DNA from: DASPXK01 sp035637315
GTDB taxonomy: Bacteria; Chloroflexota; UBA6077; JACCZL01
NCBI GenBank assembly: GCA_035637315.1
Contig: DASPXK010000375.1
Location: 1 to 12,548, forward strand
Direction: 5' to 3'
Length of the DNA: 12,548 bases
Part shown: piece by piece, positions 5,965 through 11,710 of the stretch
How positions within the stretch are numbered: the first letter of the stretch is position 1
Layout of the letters: every line of letters starts with the position of its first letter
Notes under the pieces: model-generated
The model's database searches: none
Told to the model about the DNA's origin: nothing
Seen by the model: the letters and a program-made list of their open reading frames with translations, nothing else
Made by a program: the position numbers and the translations under genes

Positions 5965-6810
5965 GTGTCGGTCTCGGGCACCGCCGAGAGCATGCTGGTC
6001 GACGTTCGGCTGGCAGAGGCGCCGCTCTGGCAGCGCTGGTACCTGCGCAACGAACGGTTGCTGCTCGGCCTGGCGGGCTTCGTCTCGGTCTTGATTGTCT
6101 GGGACCTCGCGGTGCGGCTGGGCTACCTCAGAGTGACCTTCGTAAGCTCCCCCTCGCGGATCTTCGACGCGGCTCGGCTGGAGGTTAGCCAGGGCCGAAT
6201 CTGGGGCGACATTGGGGTCAGCCTGCTCGAGTTTGGGCTCGGTTACGCGGCCGCCGCCGTGCTAGGGATCTCGATTGGGTTTGTCGCCGGCTGGTTCCGT
6301 CGCGCTAACTACATCATCGACCCCTGGCTAGCCGCGCTGTACGCGACGCCCGACGTGGCACTCGTCCCGCTGATCATCCTCTGGCTTGGGATTGGGCTGT
6401 GGTCCAAGGTGTTCGTGGTCTTTCTGACCTCATTGTTCGCCGTCGCCATCAATACGCTGGTCGGCGTTCAAAGCACGGAGGCCCGCTTCCTGGAGGTCGC
6501 ACACAGCTTCGGCGCCAGCCGGGCGCGAGTCTTTCGCACCGTCGTGCTGCCGAGCACCGTCCCCTTCATCCTGACCGGCCTGCGGCTGGCCTCAGGCCGA
6601 GCACTGGTGGGGGTTGTCCTGGCCGAGCTGATCGCCGCCAACCAGGGAATCGGATTCATGATCAGCGTCTCCGGATCGACGCTCAACACGGCCCGGCTGA
6701 TGGTAGGCGTCATCCTGCTCGGAGCATTTGGAGTCCTGCTGGGCGAGGTCATGCGTCGGGTCGAACGACGCTTCGACGCATGGCGACCGCAGATGGGGGA
6801 TGGGAGATAG
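5965..6810 (+). CDS. ABC transporter permease, NitT/TauT type (second system, permease B)
   Basis: Inner-membrane channel subunit of 281 residues. Features are the first membrane helix at about 33-52, SSPSRIF at 61-67, DPWLAALYATPDVALVPLIILWLGIG at about 119-144, and the EAA loop at about 177-208 with the family glycine present (Gly183 in SFGASRARVF), unlike the other two permeases here. GTG at 5965 is taken as the start because it gives an N-terminus matching permease A; the ATG at 5992 (residue 10), preceded by GAGAG, is a fair alternative. It is paired with permease A and the ATPase in one operon. The TAG stop lies inside a G-rich heptad array, so the final residues (MGDGR) may themselves derive from the array. 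Confidence 0.92.
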   Translation: MSVSGTAESMLVDVRLAEAPLWQRWYLRNERLLLGLAGFVSVLIVWDLAVRLGYLRVTFVSSPSRIFDAARLEVSQGRIWGDIGVSLLEFGLGYAAAAVLGISIGFVAGWFRRANYIIDPWLAALYATPDVALVPLIILWLGIGLWSKVFVVFLTSLFAVAINTLVGVQSTEARFLEVAHSFGASRARVFRTVVLPSTVPFILTGLRLASGRALVGVVLAELIAANQGIGFMISVSGSTLNTARLMVGVILLGAFGVLLGEVMRRVERRFDAWRPQMGDGR

Positions 6811-6863
6811 GAGATAGGAGGTAGGAGACAGGGGATGGGGGTTGGGGACAGGGGATGGGAGAC
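6795..6863. repeat. Degenerate G-rich heptanucleotide tandem array
   Basis: About ten 7-base units such as GGGAGAT, AGGAGAT, AGGAGGT, AGGAGAC and AGGGGAT follow one another, with one 6-base unit at about 6837-6842. The permease B stop codon is inside unit 2. The many G-runs on the plus strand could form G-quadruplex structure. It fills over half of the 124-base gap before the first binding-protein gene. Confidence 0.88.
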
Positions 6864-6892
6864 GGAAACGGAAGTCAGGACGGCAAGGACGC

Positions 6893-6898
6893 TAGAAT
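6893..6898 (+). promoter_or_regulatory. Possible -10 box for the binding-protein genes
   Basis: TAGAAT (5 of 6 to the sigma-70 consensus), within GCTAGAAT, lies 36 bases before the GTG at 6935. The 124-base gap from the permease makes a separate promoter plausible. No clear -35 was found, so this is weak. The same octamer precedes the VOC gene. Confidence 0.28.
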
Positions 6899-6921
6899 CC
6901 TCCTGGCTTCTGACTCTTGTG

Positions 6922-6927
6922 AAGGAG
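6922..6927 (+). promoter_or_regulatory. Shine-Dalgarno of the first binding-protein gene
   Basis: AAGGAG, seven bases before GTG 6935. It fixes GTG as the start and is the strongest ribosome site on the plus strand of this window. Confidence 0.7.
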
Positions 6928-6934
6928 AGCTCGC

Positions 6935-8116
6935 GTGAAAGTACTGCGACGGTTCCCCAGGCGATTCGGACCTGTGCCGTGTCTCGTCGCCGCGGTGGCG
7001 GTGTTTGTGGCGGCCTGCGCGCCGGCCCCGGCCAGCCCGACGGCCGCGCCGGCCAAGCCAACTGAGGCGCCAAAGCCGGCCGCCTCGCCGGCCGCCGCCA
7101 GCCCAGCCCCGGCGGCCTCGCCGGGCGCGTCACCGGCAGCCTCGCCGAGCCCGGCTGCAAAGCCGGCCGCTCAGGCGATCTCGCTGCCCAAGCCCGAGCT
7201 GACCTCGCTCAAGCTCGGCCACTCCACCGTCGAGACGAGCCAGCTCTCGTACGCGTTCGCCAAAGACCTGGGGCTCTACCAGAAGTACGGCCTCGAGAGC
7301 GTCGAGCTGTTCTACAACGAGACCGACGCCAAGTCGGTCCAGGCCCTCATCTCGGGCGGCGTCGACTTGACCGCCCAGGGCGTGTCGTCGGCGATCTCGT
7401 CTCAGACCACCGACGATCCGCTCGTCTGCGTGGCGATGACCTCGACCATCCTGACAGACACTCTCGTCGGAGCAAGCAGCGTCAAGAGTGCGGCCGACCT
7501 CAGAGGCAAGCCGGTCGCCATCAGCACGTTCGGCAGCACGGCGCACGGCTCGGTCCTGCTGGCGCTCAAGGCGCTGGGGTTGACCGCGGATGACGTCACC
7601 ATCGTCCAGATCGGCGGCCAGGCGGCTCGCATCGCTGCCCTGAAGGCTGGCAGCGTGGCCGGAGCGCCGGTCGACGTCGCCATGGAAGAGGAGATGAAGC
7701 AGCAGGGCTTCAACATCCTCACCCGCCCTGACCCGAGATTCGAGTACGGTCGCAACGGCATGCTCGTTCGTCGCGAGTGGCTCCAGAAGTACCCCAATAC
7801 CGTCCTTGCGATGGTGGCCGCGGTGCTCGAGGCCCAGCAGCTCCTGTACACCCAGACCGACAAGGCGATCGACTCGTTCGCGAAGTGGGCCCAGTTTCAG
7901 GATCGTGCTCGAGCGGAGGGCGAGGTCAGGGAGTTCCTGAAATACGCTCGCCGCGACATGCGCTGGAGCAAGGAAGCCTTTGAGCTGACGCGCGACGTGA
8001 TCTCCAGCGCGAATCCGGCCGTCAAGGACGTGGACGTGACCAAGGCCTACACCTTCGAGTTCCTCGACAGGCTCCAGGCGATGGGCTTCAACGACGCGGT
8101 CGGGGTGCCGAAATGA
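6935..8116 (+). CDS. NMT1/THI5-like ABC substrate-binding lipoprotein
   Basis: Extracytoplasmic binding protein of 393 residues that would deliver ligand to the NitT/TauT-type permeases. It has an Arg-rich N-terminus, a hydrophobic stretch at about 13-27 and lipobox VAAC with Cys28 as the lipidated residue, so it is Sec-exported and membrane-anchored. Residues about 29-80 are an Ala/Pro/Ser linker, as is common in Chloroflexota lipoproteins. From about 85 the NMT1/SsuA-like fold begins: LKLGHSTVETSQLSYAFAKD, GLYQKYGLE, ALISGGVDL, and DLRGKPVAIS at the domain hinge. GTG start with AAGGAG seven bases upstream. Its TGA overlaps the ATG of the next binding protein (ATGA), so the two are translationally coupled. 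This family covers nitrate, sulfonates, pyrimidine precursors and aromatic acids; the ligand is not predictable here. Confidence 0.92.
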   Translation: MKVLRRFPRRFGPVPCLVAAVAVFVAACAPAPASPTAAPAKPTEAPKPAASPAAASPAPAASPGASPAASPSPAAKPAAQAISLPKPELTSLKLGHSTVETSQLSYAFAKDLGLYQKYGLESVELFYNETDAKSVQALISGGVDLTAQGVSSAISSQTTDDPLVCVAMTSTILTDTLVGASSVKSAADLRGKPVAISTFGSTAHGSVLLALKALGLTADDVTIVQIGGQAARIAALKAGSVAGAPVDVAMEEEMKQQGFNILTRPDPRFEYGRNGMLVRREWLQKYPNTVLAMVAAVLEAQQLLYTQTDKAIDSFAKWAQFQDRARAEGEVREFLKYARRDMRWSKEAFELTRDVISSANPAVKDVDVTKAYTFEFLDRLQAMGFNDAVGVPK

Positions 8117-9177
8117 GCCATGTGTCGCGCCGCGACTTCCTCCGGGCAGGCCTGGCTTCGAGCGGGCTGTGGCTGCTGGCCGCGTGCGGCCCGGCCGCGC
8201 CGTCGACGGCGCCATCGAAACCCTCGGAAGCCGCCAACGCGGCGCCGAGCAAGCCGTCGACGAGCAGCGTGCGGATCCTGTTCAACGTGCCCCAAGATCC
8301 GACCTTTGTGCCAGATATGGCGGCCTACAAGCGGCTCAAGGAACAGTCCGGCATCGACTCGGATGTCCAGGAGATCACCGGCGCCGACGCGTCTATCAAA
8401 GGTCTCATCGCCGGCCAGGCCGACCTGGCCCTGTCCTCGCTGGCCTCGGGAATCCTGGCAGTCGGACAGGGTCAGCAGATCAAGGCGGCCGTCCCGTCTG
8501 GCTCAGCGCCGTATTTCACCCTGGTCGTCACCGGGGACATCCAGGATTGGAAGGCGCTCCAGGGCAAACGAATCGGGATCACCGCGACCAGCGACGCGAG
8601 CTACTACACGACCCTGCTCCAGTTGAAGAAGTACGGAGTCGATCCGAACACGATCGACTGGGTGACGGTGCGCGGCACGCCGGCCCGAGTTGATGCCATG
8701 CGGGCCGGCAAGATCGACGCCGGCCAGCTTACGGTCGGCGCGGCGTTGGAGATCGTCAAGGAGCCCAAGTTCAAGCGCTTCGCCGAGATCGGCAAGGACT
8801 TTCCCAACCTGCTCTTCAGTGCCTACTGGGTCAACGCCGCGTTCATGCGTGAGCACCCGGACGTGATCCAGGCTTTCGCCGAGGCGCTGATGCAGGAACA
8901 CCGGGTCGCGCAGGACAAAGCTCGCTATGTCGCGACCGCCAGGCCGCTCTTCGAGGGCAAGATAGACGAGGAGACGATCTCTGCCTCCTATGACATCTTG
9001 AAGGAGATGAACGTCTGGGACCCGAACGAGGCGCGCTGGAACAACGACAGCGGTGAGTTCACGAGCAAGACCCTAGCCGAGTTCGGAGCCGTCGAGAGAT
9101 ACGTTCCGTTCGGCGAATGGGCGGCCATCCAGTTTTCTGAAGCTGCCCGCCAGAAGCTTGGGCCGTATAAGGGATGA
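8113..9177 (+). CDS. Second ABC substrate-binding lipoprotein, NMT1/SsuA-like, with Tat-type signal
   Basis: Binding protein of 354 residues. The N-terminus carries a twin-arginine motif, SRRDFLRAG (Arg6, Arg7), then a hydrophobic stretch and lipobox LAAC with Cys25. It is thus probably a Tat-exported lipoprotein, unlike its Sec-type neighbour. After a short Ser/Pro/Ala linker (about 26-52) comes the periplasmic-binding fold: VRILFNVPQDPTFVPDMAAYK, SIKGLIAGQADLALSSLAS, WKALQGKRIGIT, and DAMRAGKIDAGQL. It overlaps the upstream binding-protein gene by four bases. The two proteins are not close in sequence, so they probably bind different ligands or serve different permeases. The stop codon falls in the first unit of a heptad array. 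Confidence 0.9.
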   Translation: MSHVSRRDFLRAGLASSGLWLLAACGPAAPSTAPSKPSEAANAAPSKPSTSSVRILFNVPQDPTFVPDMAAYKRLKEQSGIDSDVQEITGADASIKGLIAGQADLALSSLASGILAVGQGQQIKAAVPSGSAPYFTLVVTGDIQDWKALQGKRIGITATSDASYYTTLLQLKKYGVDPNTIDWVTVRGTPARVDAMRAGKIDAGQLTVGAALEIVKEPKFKRFAEIGKDFPNLLFSAYWVNAAFMREHPDVIQAFAEALMQEHRVAQDKARYVATARPLFEGKIDEETISASYDILKEMNVWDPNEARWNNDSGEFTSKTLAEFGAVERYVPFGEWAAIQFSEAARQKLGPYKG

Positions 9178-9242
9178 GGAATGAGGCATGAGGAATGAGG
9201 AATGAGAATCAGGCTCATTCCTCATTTCTCATTGCTCATTCC
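9171..9242. repeat. Inverted heptanucleotide arrays between convergent genes
   Basis: Five GGAATGA-type units (9171-9205) are followed, after a 9-base spacer, by four TCATTCC-type units (9215-9242). The arms 9178-9205 and 9215-9242 pair over 28 positions with three mismatches. The TGA stops of both convergent genes are embedded in the outer units (GGGATGA on the plus strand, GGAATGA on the minus strand). The hairpin is symmetrical, so it could mark transcript ends from both directions. No T-run follows it. Confidence 0.92.
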
Positions 9243-10381
9243 TTGGTCGTGGGCTGGTTCATCATCCTCAGCATCTCTTGGCCGCCCGTCGTCAAGAACC
9301 GCCACACGAGGACGGCCCCGAGCGCCAGAAAGACCAGGTTGAGGATGGTGGTGTAGTTCCAGGTCGGGACGGCCGCCGCGATCTCGACCTGGTGGCCGGT
9401 CGGGACCAGGCCGATCGCCGCGAACAGGACCTCGACGACGTAGCCGGCCGCGACCATCGCCAGATACAGCACGCCAAGGATGTACAGCGCCATCTTGCCG
9501 CCGTAGTAGCGGCGATAGATGTCCAGGATCGGGATTACGATCAGATCGGCGAAGATGAAACTGACCACGCCGCCAAAGCTGATCCCACCCCGCCACAGGA
9601 CGGCCGCCAGCGGCACGTTGCCTATCGAGCACACGAAGCTGACGACCGCCACGAGCGGACCGATCAGCGGACCGACGATCTTGGCCAGGCTGGGATTGTC
9701 GGTCAGGAAGAAAGCATGCCAGAACTCGTCGGGTACCCAGGCGGCCAGCGCGCCGGCGATCAGAATGCCACCGGCCACGTCGATCCAGACCGAGGCCCAG
9801 TCCATCACGAAGTAGTGGCTGATGGCGGTGAAACCGCGCGGGCTGAGCAGACGAGACAGGAGCGGTCCCTCGGACAGGCTCATGTCCATCTCGGCGTGAC
9901 CTTCCATCCGCCCGGCTGTCCCCAGCTCGGCGTGTCGTCTGGCAAGCTGGATCAGGCGGGATGTGAGGGTCACGCGGAGGACCACGGCTGCCAGCGTGGC
10001 CATCAAGATCCCGCCGACGAATTCGGCCGCCGCGAACTGCCAGCCCATGAGCACGACCAGGACGATCCCGAGCTCGATGACCAGATTGGTCGAGGCCAGC
10101 TCGAAGACGATGGCCGCCGTGAAGCTGGCGCCCTTGACGAAGATCGACCGCGCCAGGGCCACCGCCGCATAGGAGCAGGAGCTGGAAGCGGCGCCAAAGA
10201 GGGTGGCCAGACAGAGGCTGCGCGGCGAATCGTCGCCGAGCAGGCGAGCCATCGAGGCGTGCGAGACGACGGCCTGAACCGCGGCGGACAGCGCGAAGCC
10301 GAGGACCAGCGGCCAGAGCACCTCCCAGAGCATCCAGAAGGCCGTCAGCAGCGCCAGGCCGATGGCAGCTACGATGTCCAT
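9236..10381 (-). CDS. DUF318/ArsP-like (YraQ type) integral membrane permease
   Basis: Polytopic inner-membrane protein of 381 residues. I recognise the predicted-permease family (PF03773, formerly DUF318) from SSSCSYAAVALARSIFVKGA (66-85), FELASTNLVIELG (93-105) and CSIGNVPLAAVLWRGGISFGG (251-271). Two half-repeats of membrane helices flank a charged cytoplasmic loop at about 140-185; roughly eight helices are visible. Cys69 and Cys251 lie in equivalent positions of the two halves. Family members include ArsP organoarsenical efflux permeases, but most are uncharacterised. ATG 10381 is chosen because the first helix starts there; the reading frame stays open to 10717 only as a shadow of the upstream gene. 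It starts 7 bases after the aldolase-like gene ends, so it is likely its operon partner. Export or import of a pathway compound is possible but unproven. Confidence 0.85.
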   Translation of the reverse strand: MDIVAAIGLALLTAFWMLWEVLWPLVLGFALSAAVQAVVSHASMARLLGDDSPRSLCLATLFGAASSSCSYAAVALARSIFVKGASFTAAIVFELASTNLVIELGIVLVVLMGWQFAAAEFVGGILMATLAAVVLRVTLTSRLIQLARRHAELGTAGRMEGHAEMDMSLSEGPLLSRLLSPRGFTAISHYFVMDWASVWIDVAGGILIAGALAAWVPDEFWHAFFLTDNPSLAKIVGPLIGPLVAVVSFVCSIGNVPLAAVLWRGGISFGGVVSFIFADLIVIPILDIYRRYYGGKMALYILGVLYLAMVAAGYVVEVLFAAIGLVPTGHQVEIAAAVPTWNYTTILNLVFLALGAVLVWRFLTTGGQEMLRMMNQPTTKE

Positions 10382-10388
10382 CCAGGGG

Positions 10389-11168
10389 TCAGGGCCGCCT
10401 GGGAGCGCGGGCGTCTCGCCCGCTGAACCGGGGCGGGCGAGACGCCCGCGCTCCCAGGTTGTCGTCAGCGAGGCTGGCGTAGTAAGCCCAGCGGACGCGG
10501 AAGTCGACCATCGGAGCCGCCAGGCGCTCGATCTCGTCTGGCGGGATGACTCGCGGCGTACCCAGCTGAGCGGCGAGGTAATTGGCACGCGCCAGTCGCT
10601 CCAAATGGATAGCGGCGATGGTTGCCTCCTCGACGCTGGGTGCGACGGCCACGATGCCGTGGCCCTGGAGGTGGCAGACTGGATAATCGCCCAGCGCGGC
10701 CGCCACCGCGGCGCCACGCTCGGCGGTGTGGATCAGCTCCGGGGAAGGGTAGATCGGGATCCCCCGCGCCACGAGCGGCGCCTCGACGTGCAGCAGCGGA
10801 AGGATCTCGCGTCGGACGACGCCGAAGATCGTGGCCAAGGTCTGGTGGGTGTGGACTACGCCGCCGACGTCTGGGCGGGCGCGGTAGATCTCGGTATGGA
10901 TGAATCGCTCGCCGGGTGGCGGGTCGCGGCCCTCGAGCAGGTTGCCGTCCAGGTCGATCGCGACCACCTTCTCAGCCGACAACTCACCCAGGCCGCGAAT
11001 GGTCTGCGAATGGCGCGGCTTGATCAGGACTTGGTCGGTGCCGGGCAGCCGCGCACTCGAATGGCCCAGGTAGTCGGCCAGGCCTAGCTTGAACAGGATC
11101 CGGCAGGACGTCGCGACCTGTTCTCTAAGTCTCTCCTCGCTCGAATCGGCGCTGGCGCCGCCCTGCAA
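10389..11168 (-). CDS. Class II aldolase/adducin family protein (aldolase or decarboxylase)
   Basis: Cytoplasmic zinc enzyme of 259 residues in the L-fuculose-phosphate aldolase fold. Zinc ligands are His106 and His108 (VVHTHQT) and His170 (LQGHGIV). Glu87 (PGERFIH) lies 19 residues before His106, as the catalytic Glu does in FucA. GHSSARLPG and VLIKPRHS match the substrate-binding loop region. Members cleave aldols or decarboxylate dihydroxy-aromatic acids; next to a UbiD decarboxylase the second is attractive, but this is inference. The start is TTG 11168, 4 bases after the VOC gene stop, with GAGG ten bases upstream; no ATG or GTG is available before the fold. The C-terminal 22 or so residues (from about NLGARASRPP) are encoded by palindromic repeat 10399-10457, which also brings the gene close to its stop. 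Confidence 0.88.
   Translation of the reverse strand: MQGGASADSSEERLREQVATSCRILFKLGLADYLGHSSARLPGTDQVLIKPRHSQTIRGLGELSAEKVVAIDLDGNLLEGRDPPPGERFIHTEIYRARPDVGGVVHTHQTLATIFGVVRREILPLLHVEAPLVARGIPIYPSPELIHTAERGAAVAAALGDYPVCHLQGHGIVAVAPSVEEATIAAIHLERLARANYLAAQLGTPRVIPPDEIERLAAPMVDFRVRWAYYASLADDNLGARASRPPRFSGRDARAPRRP
10399..10457. repeat. Palindromic repeat family 1, copy 2 (nested hairpin)
   Basis: The same 25-base arms as at 855-912 (10399-10423 and 10433-10457), here with a 9-base spacer of different sequence. It lies inside the 3' end of the aldolase-like gene and just upstream of the permease start. In an mRNA of this operon it would fold between the two cistrons. Confidence 0.95.
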
Positions 11169-11172
11169 ACGG

Positions 11173-11601
11173 CTACGCCTCGACGGCCGCCTTGGCCGGA
11201 GGCGTCGCGCCCTTCCAGCCGTGCTCCGAGATGTCGATCATCACGCCGTCCGGCCCCTTGAACTTCTCCTCGAAGAACGAGGTGGGAGAGGTTGGCCTGA
11301 GGTCGTCTCGAGGCTCGGCACCGGCCTCCACCAGCCGCTGGCGAGCTTCCGCGGCGTCCTCAACCCAGAAGCCGAAGTGGTGCAGGCCGAGCACGGGCCC
11401 CAGGCCGTCCTTTCGGTCCGCCGCCTCGGCCGTCTTGAACTTGAGGACCGCCATGTTCAGGTCGCCGTCGCTCAAGTAGATCCCGTCCGCCAGGGGCGAG
11501 TTGGTCCGTCCGACTTCCTGCATGTCGAAGACACGCTTGTAGAACTCGGCCGTCTTTTCCGGGTCCGTGGTATGCAGGGCGATGTGTCGCAGCTTGGGCA
11601 T
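11173..11601 (-). CDS. VOC superfamily protein (glyoxalase/extradiol dioxygenase fold)
   Basis: Small metalloprotein of 142 residues with two beta-alpha-beta-beta-beta units. The first begins KLRHIALHTTDPEKTAEFYKRVFDM, the classic VOC N-terminal motif, with His6 as probable metal ligand. The second begins LGLHHFGFWVEDAAEARQRL, with His74 or His75 as ligand. The C-terminal GPDGVMIDISEHGW corresponds to the usual GxxIEL segment; its acidic ligand position appears to be Asp123 rather than the commoner Glu. Such proteins act as isomerases, epimerases, lyases or ring-cleaving dioxygenases, so the role is open. ATG 11601 is preceded by AGGAGG five bases upstream, the best ribosome site on the minus strand. 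It lies directly upstream of the aldolase-like gene. Confidence 0.9.
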   Translation of the reverse strand: MPKLRHIALHTTDPEKTAEFYKRVFDMQEVGRTNSPLADGIYLSDGDLNMAVLKFKTAEAADRKDGLGPVLGLHHFGFWVEDAAEARQRLVEAGAEPRDDLRPTSPTSFFEEKFKGPDGVMIDISEHGWKGATPPAKAAVEA

Positions 11602-11648
11602 CGTGTCCTCCTCTGGCCGGGAGCGTGAGTGCGTCCGGCCGACGATCG

Positions 11649-11656
11649 ATTCTAGC
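11649..11656 (-). promoter_or_regulatory. Possible extended -10 promoter for the VOC-aldolase-permease operon
   Basis: On the minus strand this reads GCTAGAAT, preceded by T to give TGCTAGAAT, an extended -10 form. It lies 47 bases before the VOC start. No strong -35 was seen. The same octamer precedes the first binding-protein gene. The 109-base gap after the UbiD gene fits a new transcript start. Confidence 0.35.
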
Positions 11657-11689
11657 AGCCGCGCGGGGATGGTTCACGACGAGCGGACG

Positions 11690-11706
11690 GCCCGCCTCAG
11701 GCGGGT
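11690..11706 (-). terminator. GC hairpin directly after the UbiD-like gene
   Basis: CCCGCC-TGA-GGCGGG on the minus strand, five bases after the UbiD TAG stop. The stem is perfect over six pairs, but no T-run follows, so it may be an end-of-gene repeat or processing stem rather than an intrinsic terminator. Confidence 0.35.
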
Positions 11707-11710
11707 GCCC

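Noticed and set aside
7130..8215. Long open frame on the minus strand opposite the first binding protein
   Set aside because: Antisense composition artefact; the plus strand has signal peptide, lipobox and fold motifs.
9278..10426. Long open frame on the plus strand (382 codons)
   Set aside because: It is antisense to the DUF318-like permease, has a very high Asp/Arg/Gln/His content and resembles no family; a typical high-GC shadow frame.
10382..10717. N-terminal extension of the DUF318-like permease by 112 residues
   Set aside because: It would overlap the aldolase-like gene and the palindromic repeat, and the added residues (rich in Ser/Arg/Trp) look like a shadow frame. ATG 10381 fits the first membrane helix.
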